Below, piece by piece: positions 44,073-53,841 of a stretch of DNA of 58,823 nucleotides (position 1 is the stretch's first letter; every line of letters starts with the position of its first letter). The notes under the pieces were generated by a model, which saw only the letters and a list, made by a program, of their open reading frames with translations, ran no database searches and was not told the DNA's origin. Source of the stretch: an uncultured Armatimonadota bacterium (GTDB lineage Bacteria > Armatimonadota > Fimbriimonadia > Fimbriimonadales > Fimbriimonadaceae); assembly GCA_903899015.1 (NCBI GenBank), contig CAIUHP010000092.1, forward strand, positions 1 through 58,823. The letters run 5' to 3'. A program made the position numbers and the translations under genes.

Positions 44073-45086
44073 TTAGCCTCTACTTAGAACAGTTTCGGCA
44101 ATTTGAACCGCATTAAGGGCTGCACCCTTTAATAATTGGTCTCCACTGACGAGCATACAAATCGCATTCGGGTTGCTGATGTCCTGTCGAATCCTTCCAA
44201 CCAACACATCACCTTGTCCACTTGCATCGAGAGGAGTTGGGAATCGGTTGCTACTGCGGTCATCGATAACTTTCACTCCCGGCGACCGAGTAAGGACTTC
44301 GCGGATGGCTTCTACGGATGGAGCTTCTCCTTTGAATTCGACGGTAACGGATTCGGTGTGAGCTCGGAGAACAGGAACTCGAATACAGGTCACGTTGACC
44401 TTCAATTCGGGCATGGACAGGATCTTTCGCGATTCGAAGACAACCTTCGACTCCTCTTCGTTGTAACCATCTTCACCAATCGGAGTGTTGTGGCTGAACA
44501 GATTAAACGCATAGCGAGAGTTCAGAGGCGAGGCTGGCATCTCCGTTCCGTTAACAAGCGCTCTTGTTTCGTCTTCAAGCAATCGCATCATCGCCGCTCC
44601 GCCACCGCTTGCGCTTTGGTAAGTGCTAACGATAAGCCGGTCAATCTCGCCTAGACTCCTGAGCGAATGTACGGCCATCAAGAGAATAATCGCGGAACAG
44701 TTTGGGACGGCGATGAGTTTATTGTCCGGTCCGACTGCGTCCGCATTGATTTCCGGCACAACGAGTGGGATATTGGGATCCGTTCGGTAGGCACTTGAGT
44801 TATCGACAACTAATGCTCCTGCCTTCAACGCCGCAGGAACGAGTTGTCGAGATCGAGTTGCGCCCGCGCTGAAGAAGGCAACATCCACTCCTTCAAATGC
44901 GGACTCTTCTGCTAGCTCAATTGGATAAGATTTGCCATTAAAATCCGAAGTCTTCCCTACCGACCGCTCGCTGGCTAAGAGTTTGAGGGATCCAACTGGA
45001 AATCCTCGAACTTCAAACAAACGGAGAAACTCTTGACCCACCGCACCAGTGGCACCGACGATTGCTACAGACAAACCTTTCTTCAC
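44073..45086 (-). CDS. asd: Aspartate-semialdehyde dehydrogenase (337 aa)
   Basis: Converts aspartyl phosphate to the semialdehyde for Lys, Met, Thr and diaminopimelate. Rossmann motif VAIVGATGAVGQEFLRLFE at the N-terminus; active Cys in LIAVPNCSAIILL (Cys130); STYQSASGGG and TCIRVPVLRAHTESV match the dimer and substrate region. The GTG start has TATTAA a few bases upstream, possibly leaderless. Divergent from the AraC-type gene. Confidence 0.92.
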   Translation of the reverse strand: MKKGLSVAIVGATGAVGQEFLRLFEVRGFPVGSLKLLASERSVGKTSDFNGKSYPIELAEESAFEGVDVAFFSAGATRSRQLVPAALKAGALVVDNSSAYRTDPNIPLVVPEINADAVGPDNKLIAVPNCSAIILLMAVHSLRSLGEIDRLIVSTYQSASGGGAAMMRLLEDETRALVNGTEMPASPLNSRYAFNLFSHNTPIGEDGYNEEESKVVFESRKILSMPELKVNVTCIRVPVLRAHTESVTVEFKGEAPSVEAIREVLTRSPGVKVIDDRSSNRFPTPLDASGQGDVLVGRIRQDISNPNAICMLVSGDQLLKGAALNAVQIAETVLSRG

Positions 45087-45158
45087 TATTCGTTTAATAC
45101 CCGACTTTAACCCTAGAACCTTTTCTCACGATTCGCTAGACTCATTAACACATGAACA

Positions 45159-45197
45159 AATTCACCGTGACAGTTGATGTACACTCATCGGTGAATT
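45159..45197. promoter_or_regulatory. Perfect inverted repeat upstream of the AraC-type gene
   Basis: AATTCACCG (45159-45167) and CGGTGAATT (45189-45197) are exact complements separated by 21 bases (30 bases centre to centre), so they lie on nearly one face of the helix. It sits between divergent asd and the regulator gene and ends 15 bases before its GTG. It is a good candidate operator. Confidence 0.5.
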
Positions 45198-45212
45198 GTT
45201 GGGAGTACGCGT

Positions 45213-46136
45213 GTGCGATCAGACGGTAACGAACCTCATATAGATATCAGTTTCGATTGCGGCACATCCCAAACTGGACTCAAGCGCGTTGAAGTTCCAG
45301 GGCTGACGTACATGCATCTCGAGCATTTAAGTGGCACCGTAGCTCGAACATGTACAGGCTACATCGTTGTACCGGCCGGCATGAGTGCACTCTGTATTAA
45401 TCTCAAGGGAACGCTCATCGTTCGAGCTGGAGTTCAGGGTCGACTTATTCTCGTTCCACCGCGAAGCGTTACTTACCTTCGAGGAACCAAATTGATCGTT
45501 CAAGCGGCCCGTGGAGAACACGCCACACAGTTACTAACCTGGGAAAACAGAGTAACTCCGCTCTTGGAAAATTGGATCACCACTAAAGTGGCTCGCTCCA
45601 ACAATGGCAGCACGAGAAATGTAGCTTGCAATCCGATTGACCCATTCTACAAGTCGGCACTTGCACGATACGAGCAAGCGATCGAGAAGATTACAGACTC
45701 AACGGAACCTCAGATTGTATCGGTCATTTATGAAATTGCAGCGAAACTGATGACCGGTTCAGATCAAGTTCAACTCGCAGCGATTCCAAGCGACTTACCC
45801 GATACGATTAAGGATCTCGTTGCCAAGGTCCGACAAAACCCTGCGCTTCCCTGGCCTCTTCGAGATGCAGCCGATGCGGCCGGATATTCTCCCTTTCACT
45901 TTTCTCGAGTCTTCAAAAACCTGGTTGGCTACGGATTCCATGAATACGTCGACCGATGCCGAACAGAGTCTGCGGTTGGCTTGCTCTGCACGACGGATCA
46001 AGCAGTCGATCTCGTGGCATCAACTTGCGGATTTGGAACCACACAAGGGTTAAGAGAATCGGTTAAAGAATATCTTGGACTCGTTCCATCAGAGCTCCGA
46101 ACCATTCCGGAGCCCCTCATTGATGGCCTCGACTAA
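45213..46136 (+). CDS. AraC/XylS-family transcription regulator (307 aa)
   Basis: The C-terminal part has the two helix-turn-helix units of this family: WPLRDAADAAGYSPFHFSRVFKNLVGYGFHEYVDRCRTESAVGLL and VDLVASTCGFGTTQGLRESVKEYLGLVPSELR. The N-terminal about 170 residues have a cupin-like strand pattern but no clear ligand site. GTG at 45213 with GGGAG about ten bases upstream. It may regulate itself via the nearby inverted repeat. Confidence 0.8.
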   Translation: MRSDGNEPHIDISFDCGTSQTGLKRVEVPGLTYMHLEHLSGTVARTCTGYIVVPAGMSALCINLKGTLIVRAGVQGRLILVPPRSVTYLRGTKLIVQAARGEHATQLLTWENRVTPLLENWITTKVARSNNGSTRNVACNPIDPFYKSALARYEQAIEKITDSTEPQIVSVIYEIAAKLMTGSDQVQLAAIPSDLPDTIKDLVAKVRQNPALPWPLRDAADAAGYSPFHFSRVFKNLVGYGFHEYVDRCRTESAVGLLCTTDQAVDLVASTCGFGTTQGLRESVKEYLGLVPSELRTIPEPLIDGLD

Positions 46137-46141
46137 CGAGG

Positions 46142-47674
46142 CTATTCTAGTTCTATCGTTGCGGGAGGCTTGCTCGTCAAGTCATAGAACACTCGGTTCA
46201 CTCCATCAACTTCATTCACGATTCGACTGGCAATTGTCTCCAAGACCTCAAACGGAAGATTGACTGCTCTCGCCGTCATTGCGTCCTCACTCTCAACCGC
46301 GCGTAAGACAATCGGCTGCTCATAGGTGCGTTCATCCCCCATGACTCCAACTGTCTTCACATCTAGCAATCCGGCATAGCTCTGCCAGATGCCCTTATTG
46401 AGTCCTCGAGCCTTGAGTTCGGAACGGAAGATCCAGTCGGAATCTTGAGTCATGCGAACTCGATCTCGGGTGACTTCACCTAGAATGCGTACACCGAGAC
46501 CTGGGCCAGGAAATGGCTCGCGATCGACCATGTCTTCTGGCAAGCCCAATTTGCGGCCCACATTACGTACTTCGTCTTTAAAGAGCCAGCGAAGCGGTTC
46601 GATGAGTTTCATGGTCATCCAATCAGGCAATCCGCCAACGTTGTGATGAGTTTTGATCTTCGCCGCAGTGGGTGAACCTGACTCAATAACGTCAGGGTAA
46701 AGAGTTCCTTGGGCAAGAAAATCGCACTCCTGAAGCTCGGTAGCATGGGCTTCAAAGACCTGTACAAAGTTCTCTCCAATAATCTTTCGCTTGCACTCAG
46801 GCTCCGTGACTCCGGCAAGTGCATCAAAGAATTGATCTTGAGCATCAAAGACCTTGAGATTGGCCTTGAAATGGCCCAGGAACATGTCCTTCACTTGTTG
46901 AGCTTCGCCCTTCCTCAAAAGACCGTGATCGACGAACACGCACACCGCTCGATCACCAATCGCTTTGATGAGAAGTGCAGCCATTACCGAGCTGTCTACG
47001 CCCCCTGACACCGCGCAGAGAACTTTCCCGTCGCCGACCTTTGCTCGGATAAGTTCAACTTGCTCGTCAATGAAGCTCTCGCTGGACCAGTCAGCTTTTA
47101 GCTTGGCGCAATCAAATAGGAAGCGCTTCAAAACGGTCTTCCCATCAGGAGTGTGAGTGACCTCAGGGTGGAATTGAACGCCGTACCGAACCAGTTTGGG
47201 ATTCTCGAATGCTGCCACCGGACAGGAATCCGTTGAAGCGGTTACCACAAACCCGTCGGGGGCTTTGAGAACTTGATCTCCATGGCTCATCCACACTTGG
47301 TCACTCGCCAAGCCAGCTACTAGCGAATGGGGAGTCGCTGACGAAGGCACAAGGGTTCGGTGACCATACTCTTTGTGGCTCACCTTTTCCACTTGACCAC
47401 CTAGTCGGTGAGCCATAAGTTGCTGGCCGTAGCAGATACCCAAAATCGGTATTCCTTCCAGCACATCAAAATCAATGGTTGGCGCACCTGGTTCAAGGAC
47501 GGACTTCGGTCCACCGCTTAGAATCACTGCGCTCGGCTTATCAGCGCGAATTTTCTCGGCTGCAGTGGTCCAGGGGATCATTTCGGAATAGAGGCCAAGT
47601 TCTCGAACACGCCGAACGATAAGTTGGGTGTACTGGCCGCCGAAATCAACGACGTAAACAGTCTGATGGGTCAT
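46142..47674 (-). CDS. guaA: GMP synthase, glutamine-hydrolysing (510 aa)
   Basis: Class I amidotransferase domain with nucleophile Cys81 in [15 protein letters not shown] and His/Glu in [13 protein letters not shown]-pyrophosphatase domain with P-loop [16 protein letters not shown]-terminal dimer domain with [17 protein letters not shown]. Length normal. Start has AGAAGGGT just upstream. Makes GMP from XMP. Confidence 0.96.
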   Translation of the reverse strand: MTHQTVYVVDFGGQYTQLIVRRVRELGLYSEMIPWTTAAEKIRADKPSAVILSGGPKSVLEPGAPTIDFDVLEGIPILGICYGQQLMAHRLGGQVEKVSHKEYGHRTLVPSSATPHSLVAGLASDQVWMSHGDQVLKAPDGFVVTASTDSCPVAAFENPKLVRYGVQFHPEVTHTPDGKTVLKRFLFDCAKLKADWSSESFIDEQVELIRAKVGDGKVLCAVSGGVDSSVMAALLIKAIGDRAVCVFVDHGLLRKGEAQQVKDMFLGHFKANLKVFDAQDQFFDALAGVTEPECKRKIIGENFVQVFEAHATELQECDFLAQGTLYPDVIESGSPTAAKIKTHHNVGGLPDWMTMKLIEPLRWLFKDEVRNVGRKLGLPEDMVDREPFPGPGLGVRILGEVTRDRVRMTQDSDWIFRSELKARGLNKGIWQSYAGLLDVKTVGVMGDERTYEQPIVLRAVESEDAMTARAVNLPFEVLETIASRIVNEVDGVNRVFYDLTSKPPATIELE

Positions 47675-47732
47675 AGACCCTTCTGAGTATGACAGCCGAA
47701 TACACCAGGATGTGGATTTCTGTTGTCAACGT

Positions 47733-47779
47733 GGCCGAATCGTTTGCGAACCCGTTGGTTCACTGGGCTCGATTCGGCC
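47733..47779. repeat. Inverted repeat upstream of guaA
   Basis: GGCCGAATCG (47733-47742) and CGATTCGGCC (47770-47779) pair over ten bases with a 27-base loop; reading leftward it lies after the M28 peptidase gene and before guaA. May be a terminator or a guaA leader element. Confidence 0.4.
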
Positions 47780-47811
47780 CCTCAAGTCTCGATGCTTTGA
47801 TGGGAAAGTGC

Positions 47812-48876
47812 CTAATTTGGCTTGCGCAGCCCTTTCCAAGCTTTGACGTAGACCGCGGTTTTGGAATTGGCTTCGTTCCACTTCGGTTCAGCGTCAGAGT
47901 CGGCAAGCATGATTAAACCGAGTGCGACCATTCGATCCACTTTTGCCATGTTTTCATAGTCCACTTTTTCTCGATGATCCGACGGTCTGTGATAGTCAGG
48001 GTACTCAAAGGCGGTGCACAGGGTATGAGCTGGCACGCCAAAGAAGGCAATCGCTTGGTTGTCGCTTCGCGAGAAGAAAGCATCACTATACTGGGGATGC
48101 TTTTGAACCTGAATTCCCGTTGCCTTCCCTGCCGCAGCGAAAATCTCCCCAACCTGCGAATAATCGTATCCCGTCATCGAGGCAGCACCGACACGAGGTC
48201 CTTGAGTGTCGTCGGTCCGTCCGACCTGCTCCAAGTTGACGTCTGCAATCGTGTTTTTAATTGGCAAGATTGGATGCTTACCGTAATAGGCCGAACCTAG
48301 TTCGCCCCGCTCTTCTCCGAAGAAGGTCATAAAGATAATTGACCGCTTCGGCTTCACCTTCATGGAACTGATCGCAGAAGCGAGTTCAATTACCGAAACG
48401 GTTCCACTTCCATCGTCATTGGCGCCGTTGAAAATCACATCTTGCCCGTTAATCTTCCGAATTCCCAAATGATCATAGTGGGCAGTGACCATAACATACG
48501 TGTCTCTCAACTTGGGATCAGAGCCTCGGATCACACCGATCACGTTCCGAACCTTCTGTTCCTCCGTTCCATTTCGAACCTTGAGTGTCGTGGTTTGAAA
48601 ATAGTCATCATCGCCGACCGGTTCCAAGCCGGACCGCCGGAACTGGTCTGCAATGTATTCGGCAGCCAAATCGAGTCCTCTGCTTGGACTCCCGCGGCCT
48701 TCTAATAAGTCCGAAGAGAGAAAATAAAGATGCCCTTTGAGAGAGTTGGACGAAATGTGCTCTAGGACGTCTTTTCGAGGACGGCTAAGTTTTGCGTCCC
48801 AAGGAAATCTCTCTCCTCCCAGCGCAATCCCGAAAAGCGTCATTGCAGTTACCGAAGCTAATAAGCGAGTCTTCAT
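47812..48876 (-). CDS. Secreted M28-family zinc peptidase (354 aa)
   Basis: A signal peptide (LLASVTAMTLFGIALGG) leads to an aminopeptidase-type domain. The metal ligands are visible: His in VTAHYDHLGI, Asp in NGANDDGSGTV, Glu in TFFGEERGELGS, followed by VDNLEQ-like IADVNLEQVGRT and the final His in PDYHRPSDH. It probably trims peptides in the periplasm or outside. Substrate unknown. Confidence 0.85.
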   Translation of the reverse strand: MKTRLLASVTAMTLFGIALGGERFPWDAKLSRPRKDVLEHISSNSLKGHLYFLSSDLLEGRGSPSRGLDLAAEYIADQFRRSGLEPVGDDDYFQTTTLKVRNGTEEQKVRNVIGVIRGSDPKLRDTYVMVTAHYDHLGIRKINGQDVIFNGANDDGSGTVSVIELASAISSMKVKPKRSIIFMTFFGEERGELGSAYYGKHPILPIKNTIADVNLEQVGRTDDTQGPRVGAASMTGYDYSQVGEIFAAAGKATGIQVQKHPQYSDAFFSRSDNQAIAFFGVPAHTLCTAFEYPDYHRPSDHREKVDYENMAKVDRMVALGLIMLADSDAEPKWNEANSKTAVYVKAWKGLRKPN

Positions 48877-48996
48877 AGGTTATGAACGTTGATTATCGTT
48901 TATCCCAGCCATATTGGGTGAAAATAAATTGAAATTTGCACCCTTTCCGATTTGGCTTGCCAAGATCGGCGCATTACCGCTTGCAATCTGATTCGC

Positions 48997-49002
48997 TACA
49001 AT
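48997..49002 (+). promoter_or_regulatory. -10 box for a probable leaderless kinase mRNA
   Basis: TACAAT lies six bases before the ATG at 49009, with TTACCG about 17 bases upstream as a weak -35. There is no ribosome binding site. Confidence 0.55.
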
Positions 49003-49008
49003 TAATTC

Positions 49009-51168
49009 ATGTCTGTTGATCCAAGCCCACTACCGATTGGATCTCAGCTTGCCGAACGATTCCAAATTCGCTCGTTCCTTGGTCGGGGAGGATTCGGCAT
49101 CGCTTACCTTGCTCTTGATCTTGAAGCGGGTGATAACGTTGTCATCAAGGAACTTGCCCCTATGGGCATCCGACGTTCGCCCGAAAATGTTCTGCTGTTT
49201 CAAGAAGCCATTGGACCACGATTAAGAGAGCGATTCCTAGAAGAGGCTGCCGTTCTCAGTCACATTAATATGCCCGGAGTCCCAAAGAATCGAGCTAACT
49301 TCCGGGAAAATGGCACCGCTTACTTTGCCACTGATTACATTCCAAACGCAGTCACGCTCGATCAACTCATCCGAACGAAAGGGTGTCTTGTCAAAGGCGA
49401 CGCGGTCCATATTTTTCGTTCCTTGATGGATATTCTCGACCTTCTTCATCGCAAGAAGATCCTCCATCGCGATATTAAGCCAACCAACATTCTGGTTAAC
49501 GATAAATGCCAAGTCTTCTTGATCGATTTTGGTGCGGCCCGGGAATGGCATGCCGATGCCCATACAAGCCACACAATCCTTTTCACTCCTGGGTTTGCGC
49601 CACTTGAGCAACTATCTGAACGAGCTAAAAGGGGGCCGGCGACAGACATATACGCGCTTTGCGCAACGATGTTTGTGGCTCTGACCGGCAATCCGCCCCC
49701 AAGTTCCACCGATCGTGCAGCCGGCTCAACCCTGCCTTCTCTGATCTCCCTCCGCCCCGATTTGGATCCTCTCTTGGTTAACGCAATTGAATCGGGCCTT
49801 GCGTTAGCCTATGCGGACCGCCCGCCCACCATCGGTGACTTGCGTGAGCTACTCGAAAAATTCGAAGAGCCCCCACCCGAGACAACTTTGTCTCTGCTCG
49901 ACGAAACTCTACTTCGCCTAAAGAAGTTCAAATTTGATCGGCGATCCTGTCCTTCTTGCCAGCAGCTGCTCTTCGAGCCTAAGCCACTTCGGCGTAATGT
50001 TTGCCCGGTGTGTCGCGAATCACTCTTAAAGCGACGTCCCATCAACGAGCGGCTTTGCCCAATATGCCAAAGCGGCTTGTTGAGTGCGCTCAAGAATGAT
50101 TCTCCGTTAGCGATCTGCCCAAATTGCAGCAAGGGACTCCTTAACTACAAGCGTAAAAGCCTACTTTCAAATGAGCAGACAGCAACTTGCGATACTTGTG
50201 ACACACGGTTTGAAGTGAAAGCCGGACGAATGGCACTCATGAGCCATGAAGAGATGCCCCCACGAGACTTTCGATTTTGGAGGATTCAATCGGGGAGATC
50301 AAAGGAGATTTGGAAATGCTCCGAGTGCCCGGCTCAGTTTGATGTCCAACCCGATGGCCGCTGGACCCAGGCAATTCCTGGAATCAAGAGCAAGTATCAA
50401 TCCCTCTACCCCGACGAATGGGCTCGAATCGCGATTGGCCTCGACCCTGGCGCAGGTAACGCGACATGCGAGGTGTGTCATGCGGACTACTTCCTCGATG
50501 ACGGAAATATCACTTTGCTCGACGCACGCGAGGATCCCTATGAATTTGCGGACACCTACCTCGGACGACTCGTGTCTCAAGAAGCCGTGCGCTGGATGGC
50601 AGTTGGCAAATCGAGCGCCAAACCCGGTTATATTTGCGAGCATTGTCAAACGGAGTTCGACAAAGAGCAAGAATATCTCCGACTTGTCACCACGACAAAC
50701 AAGCGACTAGCAAAATGGATCGACCGTCCGAAGAAGCTTGAAGACTGGCATCGCATAGCACAGGGGCTCCCGACCATCGACAAAGAAGATGAGTTTCGCA
50801 GCACGATCGATGCAGTCCTTCGTGAGGCCTATAGAAAGGGTGAATTCTACATTGACCCGGAAGGCATCCAAATCTGGAAAGGTTCGGCAACTCAAGATGG
50901 AGAAGCTAAAACATCAAGCCTTCTCATCACTCACGACGAGATTTTTTACGGGGGCCTACTCAGAAAGCGTCGCTGGCCGACCGATGCAATCGTTGCAGTC
51001 TGGGCAGATGACTCGCAAATACAGATCCAATTCTCGGGTACTAAAGAGGCAATCGGATATGAAGTTTCACCAATCGACTTAAACGCTCATTTAATGTCCG
51101 GTGAATACGAGATCACGTTGGGGCCACGAGACTTAGCCGCTAGACTTACCTTTGAGCTTGGGCTGTAG
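49009..51168 (+). CDS. Ser/Thr protein kinase with eight CxxC zinc knuckles (719 aa)
   Basis: Kinase domain (about 15-280): FLGRGGFGIAYLALDLEAGD glycine loop, Lys in NVVIKEL, LHRDIKPTNILV catalytic loop and LIDFGAARE. From about 313 to 545 eight CxxC pairs follow (CPSC, CPVC, CPIC, CPNC, CDTC, CSEC, CEVC, CEHC), probably four or more zinc ribbons. The last 110 residues (KGEFYIDPEGIQIWKG, LLITHDEIFYGG) look like a PH-like or DUF-type small domain. There is no membrane helix or PASTA domain. Probably cytosolic; targets unknown. Confidence 0.85.
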   Translation: MSVDPSPLPIGSQLAERFQIRSFLGRGGFGIAYLALDLEAGDNVVIKELAPMGIRRSPENVLLFQEAIGPRLRERFLEEAAVLSHINMPGVPKNRANFRENGTAYFATDYIPNAVTLDQLIRTKGCLVKGDAVHIFRSLMDILDLLHRKKILHRDIKPTNILVNDKCQVFLIDFGAAREWHADAHTSHTILFTPGFAPLEQLSERAKRGPATDIYALCATMFVALTGNPPPSSTDRAAGSTLPSLISLRPDLDPLLVNAIESGLALAYADRPPTIGDLRELLEKFEEPPPETTLSLLDETLLRLKKFKFDRRSCPSCQQLLFEPKPLRRNVCPVCRESLLKRRPINERLCPICQSGLLSALKNDSPLAICPNCSKGLLNYKRKSLLSNEQTATCDTCDTRFEVKAGRMALMSHEEMPPRDFRFWRIQSGRSKEIWKCSECPAQFDVQPDGRWTQAIPGIKSKYQSLYPDEWARIAIGLDPGAGNATCEVCHADYFLDDGNITLLDAREDPYEFADTYLGRLVSQEAVRWMAVGKSSAKPGYICEHCQTEFDKEQEYLRLVTTTNKRLAKWIDRPKKLEDWHRIAQGLPTIDKEDEFRSTIDAVLREAYRKGEFYIDPEGIQIWKGSATQDGEAKTSSLLITHDEIFYGGLLRKRRWPTDAIVAVWADDSQIQIQFSGTKEAIGYEVSPIDLNAHLMSGEYEITLGPRDLAARLTFELGL

Positions 51169-51175
51169 GATTCTG

Positions 51176-52384
51176 TCAGCCACTAGGAGTGGTGCGATGC
51201 CTGAGCGGAACCGTTGGTAGGCTCAGTACTTCTTGCCCGGCACTTGTCACTCGAATTAAGCGGTCAAGAATCACTTTCACCGATCCTGCGAGCGGGAACG
51301 CGATGATCATTCCAACTAAGCCAAACAATGCGCCGCCACTAAAGATAACGAACATGCTGACCACTGGATCCAAACCAACGGCTTTACCAACAACCCGAGG
51401 ATAAACCAACGAATCGTATGTAAAGTGCACAACGATGTAAATCGCAAGCAAAGTCACCGCGAAAGCCCAAGGATTGGATTGATGGAAGAGCATTCCACTC
51501 GTTTTGCCGCTCAGTCCAGTTACCACCACAAGTAGCGTGCCGCTGATGAGGACATTCAGGTACGGCACCAGATAGAGCGCTCCAAACAGCACTCCCAGAA
51601 GAACTGAATAAGGTGCGCCAATAATCTCGAGCACGATGCTCATGACCGTCATATATCCGACGACAGCGATCGTTACGCCACGCAGATAACTACTGAAGAC
51701 CTGACCAATATCTCCCAGCATCGAGAGCGTGTTGGCTCGAATGGACGGAGGAATCCAAGTAATGCTTCTTCGCTTGAATTGATCCATGTTGAACAGCATC
51801 AACAAGACCAACAAAGGGACAAACATGAGGGTTAAAACGTGCGATACGAGTCCGCTGGCGATGCCAAGAAAACCCTGTAGAAAACTCTGAATGGACTTAC
51901 CTAGTTGCGCACGTTGCGGTTCGACATATTGAGCTATTAAAACTCGTTTCGAACTGGGAAGATTCAATCGGGACAGGATATCTTGATTCTGTGTTAGAAG
52001 CTTATCAATTGGATCTTGTTCTAGCCCTCGTTCGATCTGGACAACTGGGTTCCACCGAACAAAGAAGTTATCATTCGTGTCCTCGCGTGAAATCGTCGTG
52101 GTCAGATCATCGATCTTGCTCTTAAAGCCAATAACCTGATTGGAGATGATTGGGGTGAGCCAGATTCCAGTTCCGACAACAAAAATGACAAATGCTGAGA
52201 AGATGGACCAAATGGCAAGAGGCCTAGGCCAACCTCGGAGACGCAGTTTTTTAATTGTAGGTTCGAGGACTGCGCTGATCGCAAATGCGATTACAAATGG
52301 CAGGAGAATGCCCCGAACGAAATAAAGGAACACCAGGATGGCCAAAACGATGACCATCCACAGGGCAATTCTCCAGCCTGGCAT
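51176..52384 (-). CDS. AI-2E-type (TqsA/PerM-like) membrane permease (402 aa)
   Basis: About seven or eight membrane helices with the family start VLAILVFLYFVRGILLPFVIAFAISAVLEPTI and the conserved PYLNVLISGTLL and GKAVGLDPVVSMFVIFSGGALFGLVGMIIAFPLAGS. Family members move autoinducer-2, Na+ or are unknown; cargo cannot be set here. Convergent with the kinase, 7 bases apart; downstream of a YtxH-like gene. Confidence 0.85.
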   Translation of the reverse strand: MPGWRIALWMVIVLAILVFLYFVRGILLPFVIAFAISAVLEPTIKKLRLRGWPRPLAIWSIFSAFVIFVVGTGIWLTPIISNQVIGFKSKIDDLTTTISREDTNDNFFVRWNPVVQIERGLEQDPIDKLLTQNQDILSRLNLPSSKRVLIAQYVEPQRAQLGKSIQSFLQGFLGIASGLVSHVLTLMFVPLLVLLMLFNMDQFKRRSITWIPPSIRANTLSMLGDIGQVFSSYLRGVTIAVVGYMTVMSIVLEIIGAPYSVLLGVLFGALYLVPYLNVLISGTLLVVVTGLSGKTSGMLFHQSNPWAFAVTLLAIYIVVHFTYDSLVYPRVVGKAVGLDPVVSMFVIFSGGALFGLVGMIIAFPLAGSVKVILDRLIRVTSAGQEVLSLPTVPLRHRTTPSG

Positions 52385-52397
52385 TTAATCTATGACG

Positions 52398-52634
52398 TTA
52401 AACGCCGAGTTCTTCTGCCGCGCCTTCGACGGCTCGCTTGGCGCGTTGCTCAGAAATCCATTCTTCCGTCTTGCCTTTAAGATCTAAGAGCTTTCCACCA
52501 AGGTCGTCTCTAAGTTCTGTTCCAGCCTTAGGTGCGAAAAGTAAACCGGCCGCTGCGCCAATGATGGCTCCGAGTCCAACTCCCGCCAGCATATAAATGA
52601 GAGTGTTGCTATCGTCGTTATTATTGTTGCTCAA
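52398..52634 (-). CDS. YtxH-like membrane protein (78 aa)
   Basis: One glycine-rich membrane helix (LIYMLAGVGLGAIIGAAAGLLFAPKAG) then KGKTEEWISEQRAKRAVEG, typical of YtxH/gas-vesicle-like proteins. The TTG at 52634 with GGAGGAAG five bases upstream is preferred; the 94-residue version has no such site. Upstream of the permease gene by 13 bases. Confidence 0.75.
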   Translation of the reverse strand: MSNNNNDDSNTLIYMLAGVGLGAIIGAAAGLLFAPKAGTELRDDLGGKLLDLKGKTEEWISEQRAKRAVEGAAEELGV

Positions 52635-52713
52635 CTTCTTCCTCCGCGTTGTTCTATAGATTGTACGCTCCAACAGGTTCAAATTGGCGCGCTAGGTCAA
52701 TATTCTCAACGTA

Positions 52714-53841
52714 CTATCTACTGACTGAGGTTGCATGTGCTCGGTTCACTACAGAACGTGAACTAATTGTTCCCCCAGCAAGAACCGTCTTTCCTCGATA
52801 GGCGACTGCAATCTGACCTGGCGTAACCGCGCGAATCGGCTCGTCAAAGCTTAAGCGAGGATATTCCCCACCGATCAAAGTCGCCTTCTGAGCCGTCATG
52901 TTATAGCGAATCTTTGCCAGAACTCGAACTGGGCCAGCAGGTACTTCTCCACTTCCCCAACTGAGTTCATCAAGCGGAACTTCCGTCTCCAGAAGTTCGT
53001 CAGCTTCGCCAACAATAACCTTATTCTCCGCTGGCTTCAACTCAATCACGTAAAGCGGCTTGCCGTGTTTTGGGCTCAAGCCGATTCCTTTGCGTTGCCC
53101 AACCGTAAAACCGGCCACGCCTTCATGTTCTCCGACGCGATTGCCTACCGAATCAACAAGTTCGCCCTTGCTGAAAATATCGGGGCGATGCTTCTTCAAA
53201 AATTCAGCGTAACCACCCGCTTCGCTTACAAAACAAATCTCCTGCGAGTCTGGCTTGTTGGCGACGGACAGCCCAAGATCAGTTGCCAGCTGTCGAGTGG
53301 CGGCTTTGTTCGGCATGTCACCTAACGGGAACCAAACATCCTTTAGCTGACGCTGCTCAAGCGAATACAAAACGTAGCTCTGATCCTTTTCATTGCCCCT
53401 CGCCGCCATTAGTCGGTAAAGGCCCGACTTCTTATCAAATCTGATTCGAGCGTAATGCCCCGTCACGAGTTTTTCGCAACCAAGTTCCTTCATCTTTTGA
53501 AGGAGATATTCAAACTTAACGTGCTTGTTGCATTGGACGCATGGATTCGGCGTCCTCCCCGCAGCGTATTCTGAGATGAAGTTATCAATCACCGCGCCAC
53601 GGAATTCTTCCTTGAAATTCATCACATAATGGGGAATTCCTAGCACCCTGGCTACACGCCTGGCGTCTTCAACCGCTCCCAAGGAGCAGCAACCAGCATG
53701 ACGAGGATCAGTTTGACTTTCCTGCCAAATCTGCATCGTTAAACCGATGACTTCGTAACCGCGCTTAACCAAGAGGGCGGCGGCGACACTGCTGTCGACA
53801 CCGCCGGACATGGCAACTAAAATTGGACCCTTTTTACTCAT
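52714..53841 (-). CDS. mnmA: tRNA 2-thiouridylase MnmA (375 aa)
   Basis: P-loop [15 protein letters not shown], tRNA-contact HAGCCSLGA, catalytic Cys in RTPNPCVQCN and the second Cys in SQEICFVSE are present; the last domain carries TVGQRKGIG and TPGQIAVAY. It thiolates the wobble uridine. Its ATG overlaps the stop of the VKOR gene by one base (TAATG), so it is translated right after it. Confidence 0.95.
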   Translation of the reverse strand: MSKKGPILVAMSGGVDSSVAAALLVKRGYEVIGLTMQIWQESQTDPRHAGCCSLGAVEDARRVARVLGIPHYVMNFKEEFRGAVIDNFISEYAAGRTPNPCVQCNKHVKFEYLLQKMKELGCEKLVTGHYARIRFDKKSGLYRLMAARGNEKDQSYVLYSLEQRQLKDVWFPLGDMPNKAATRQLATDLGLSVANKPDSQEICFVSEAGGYAEFLKKHRPDIFSKGELVDSVGNRVGEHEGVAGFTVGQRKGIGLSPKHGKPLYVIELKPAENKVIVGEADELLETEVPLDELSWGSGEVPAGPVRVLAKIRYNMTAQKATLIGGEYPRLSFDEPIRAVTPGQIAVAYRGKTVLAGGTISSRSVVNRAHATSVSR

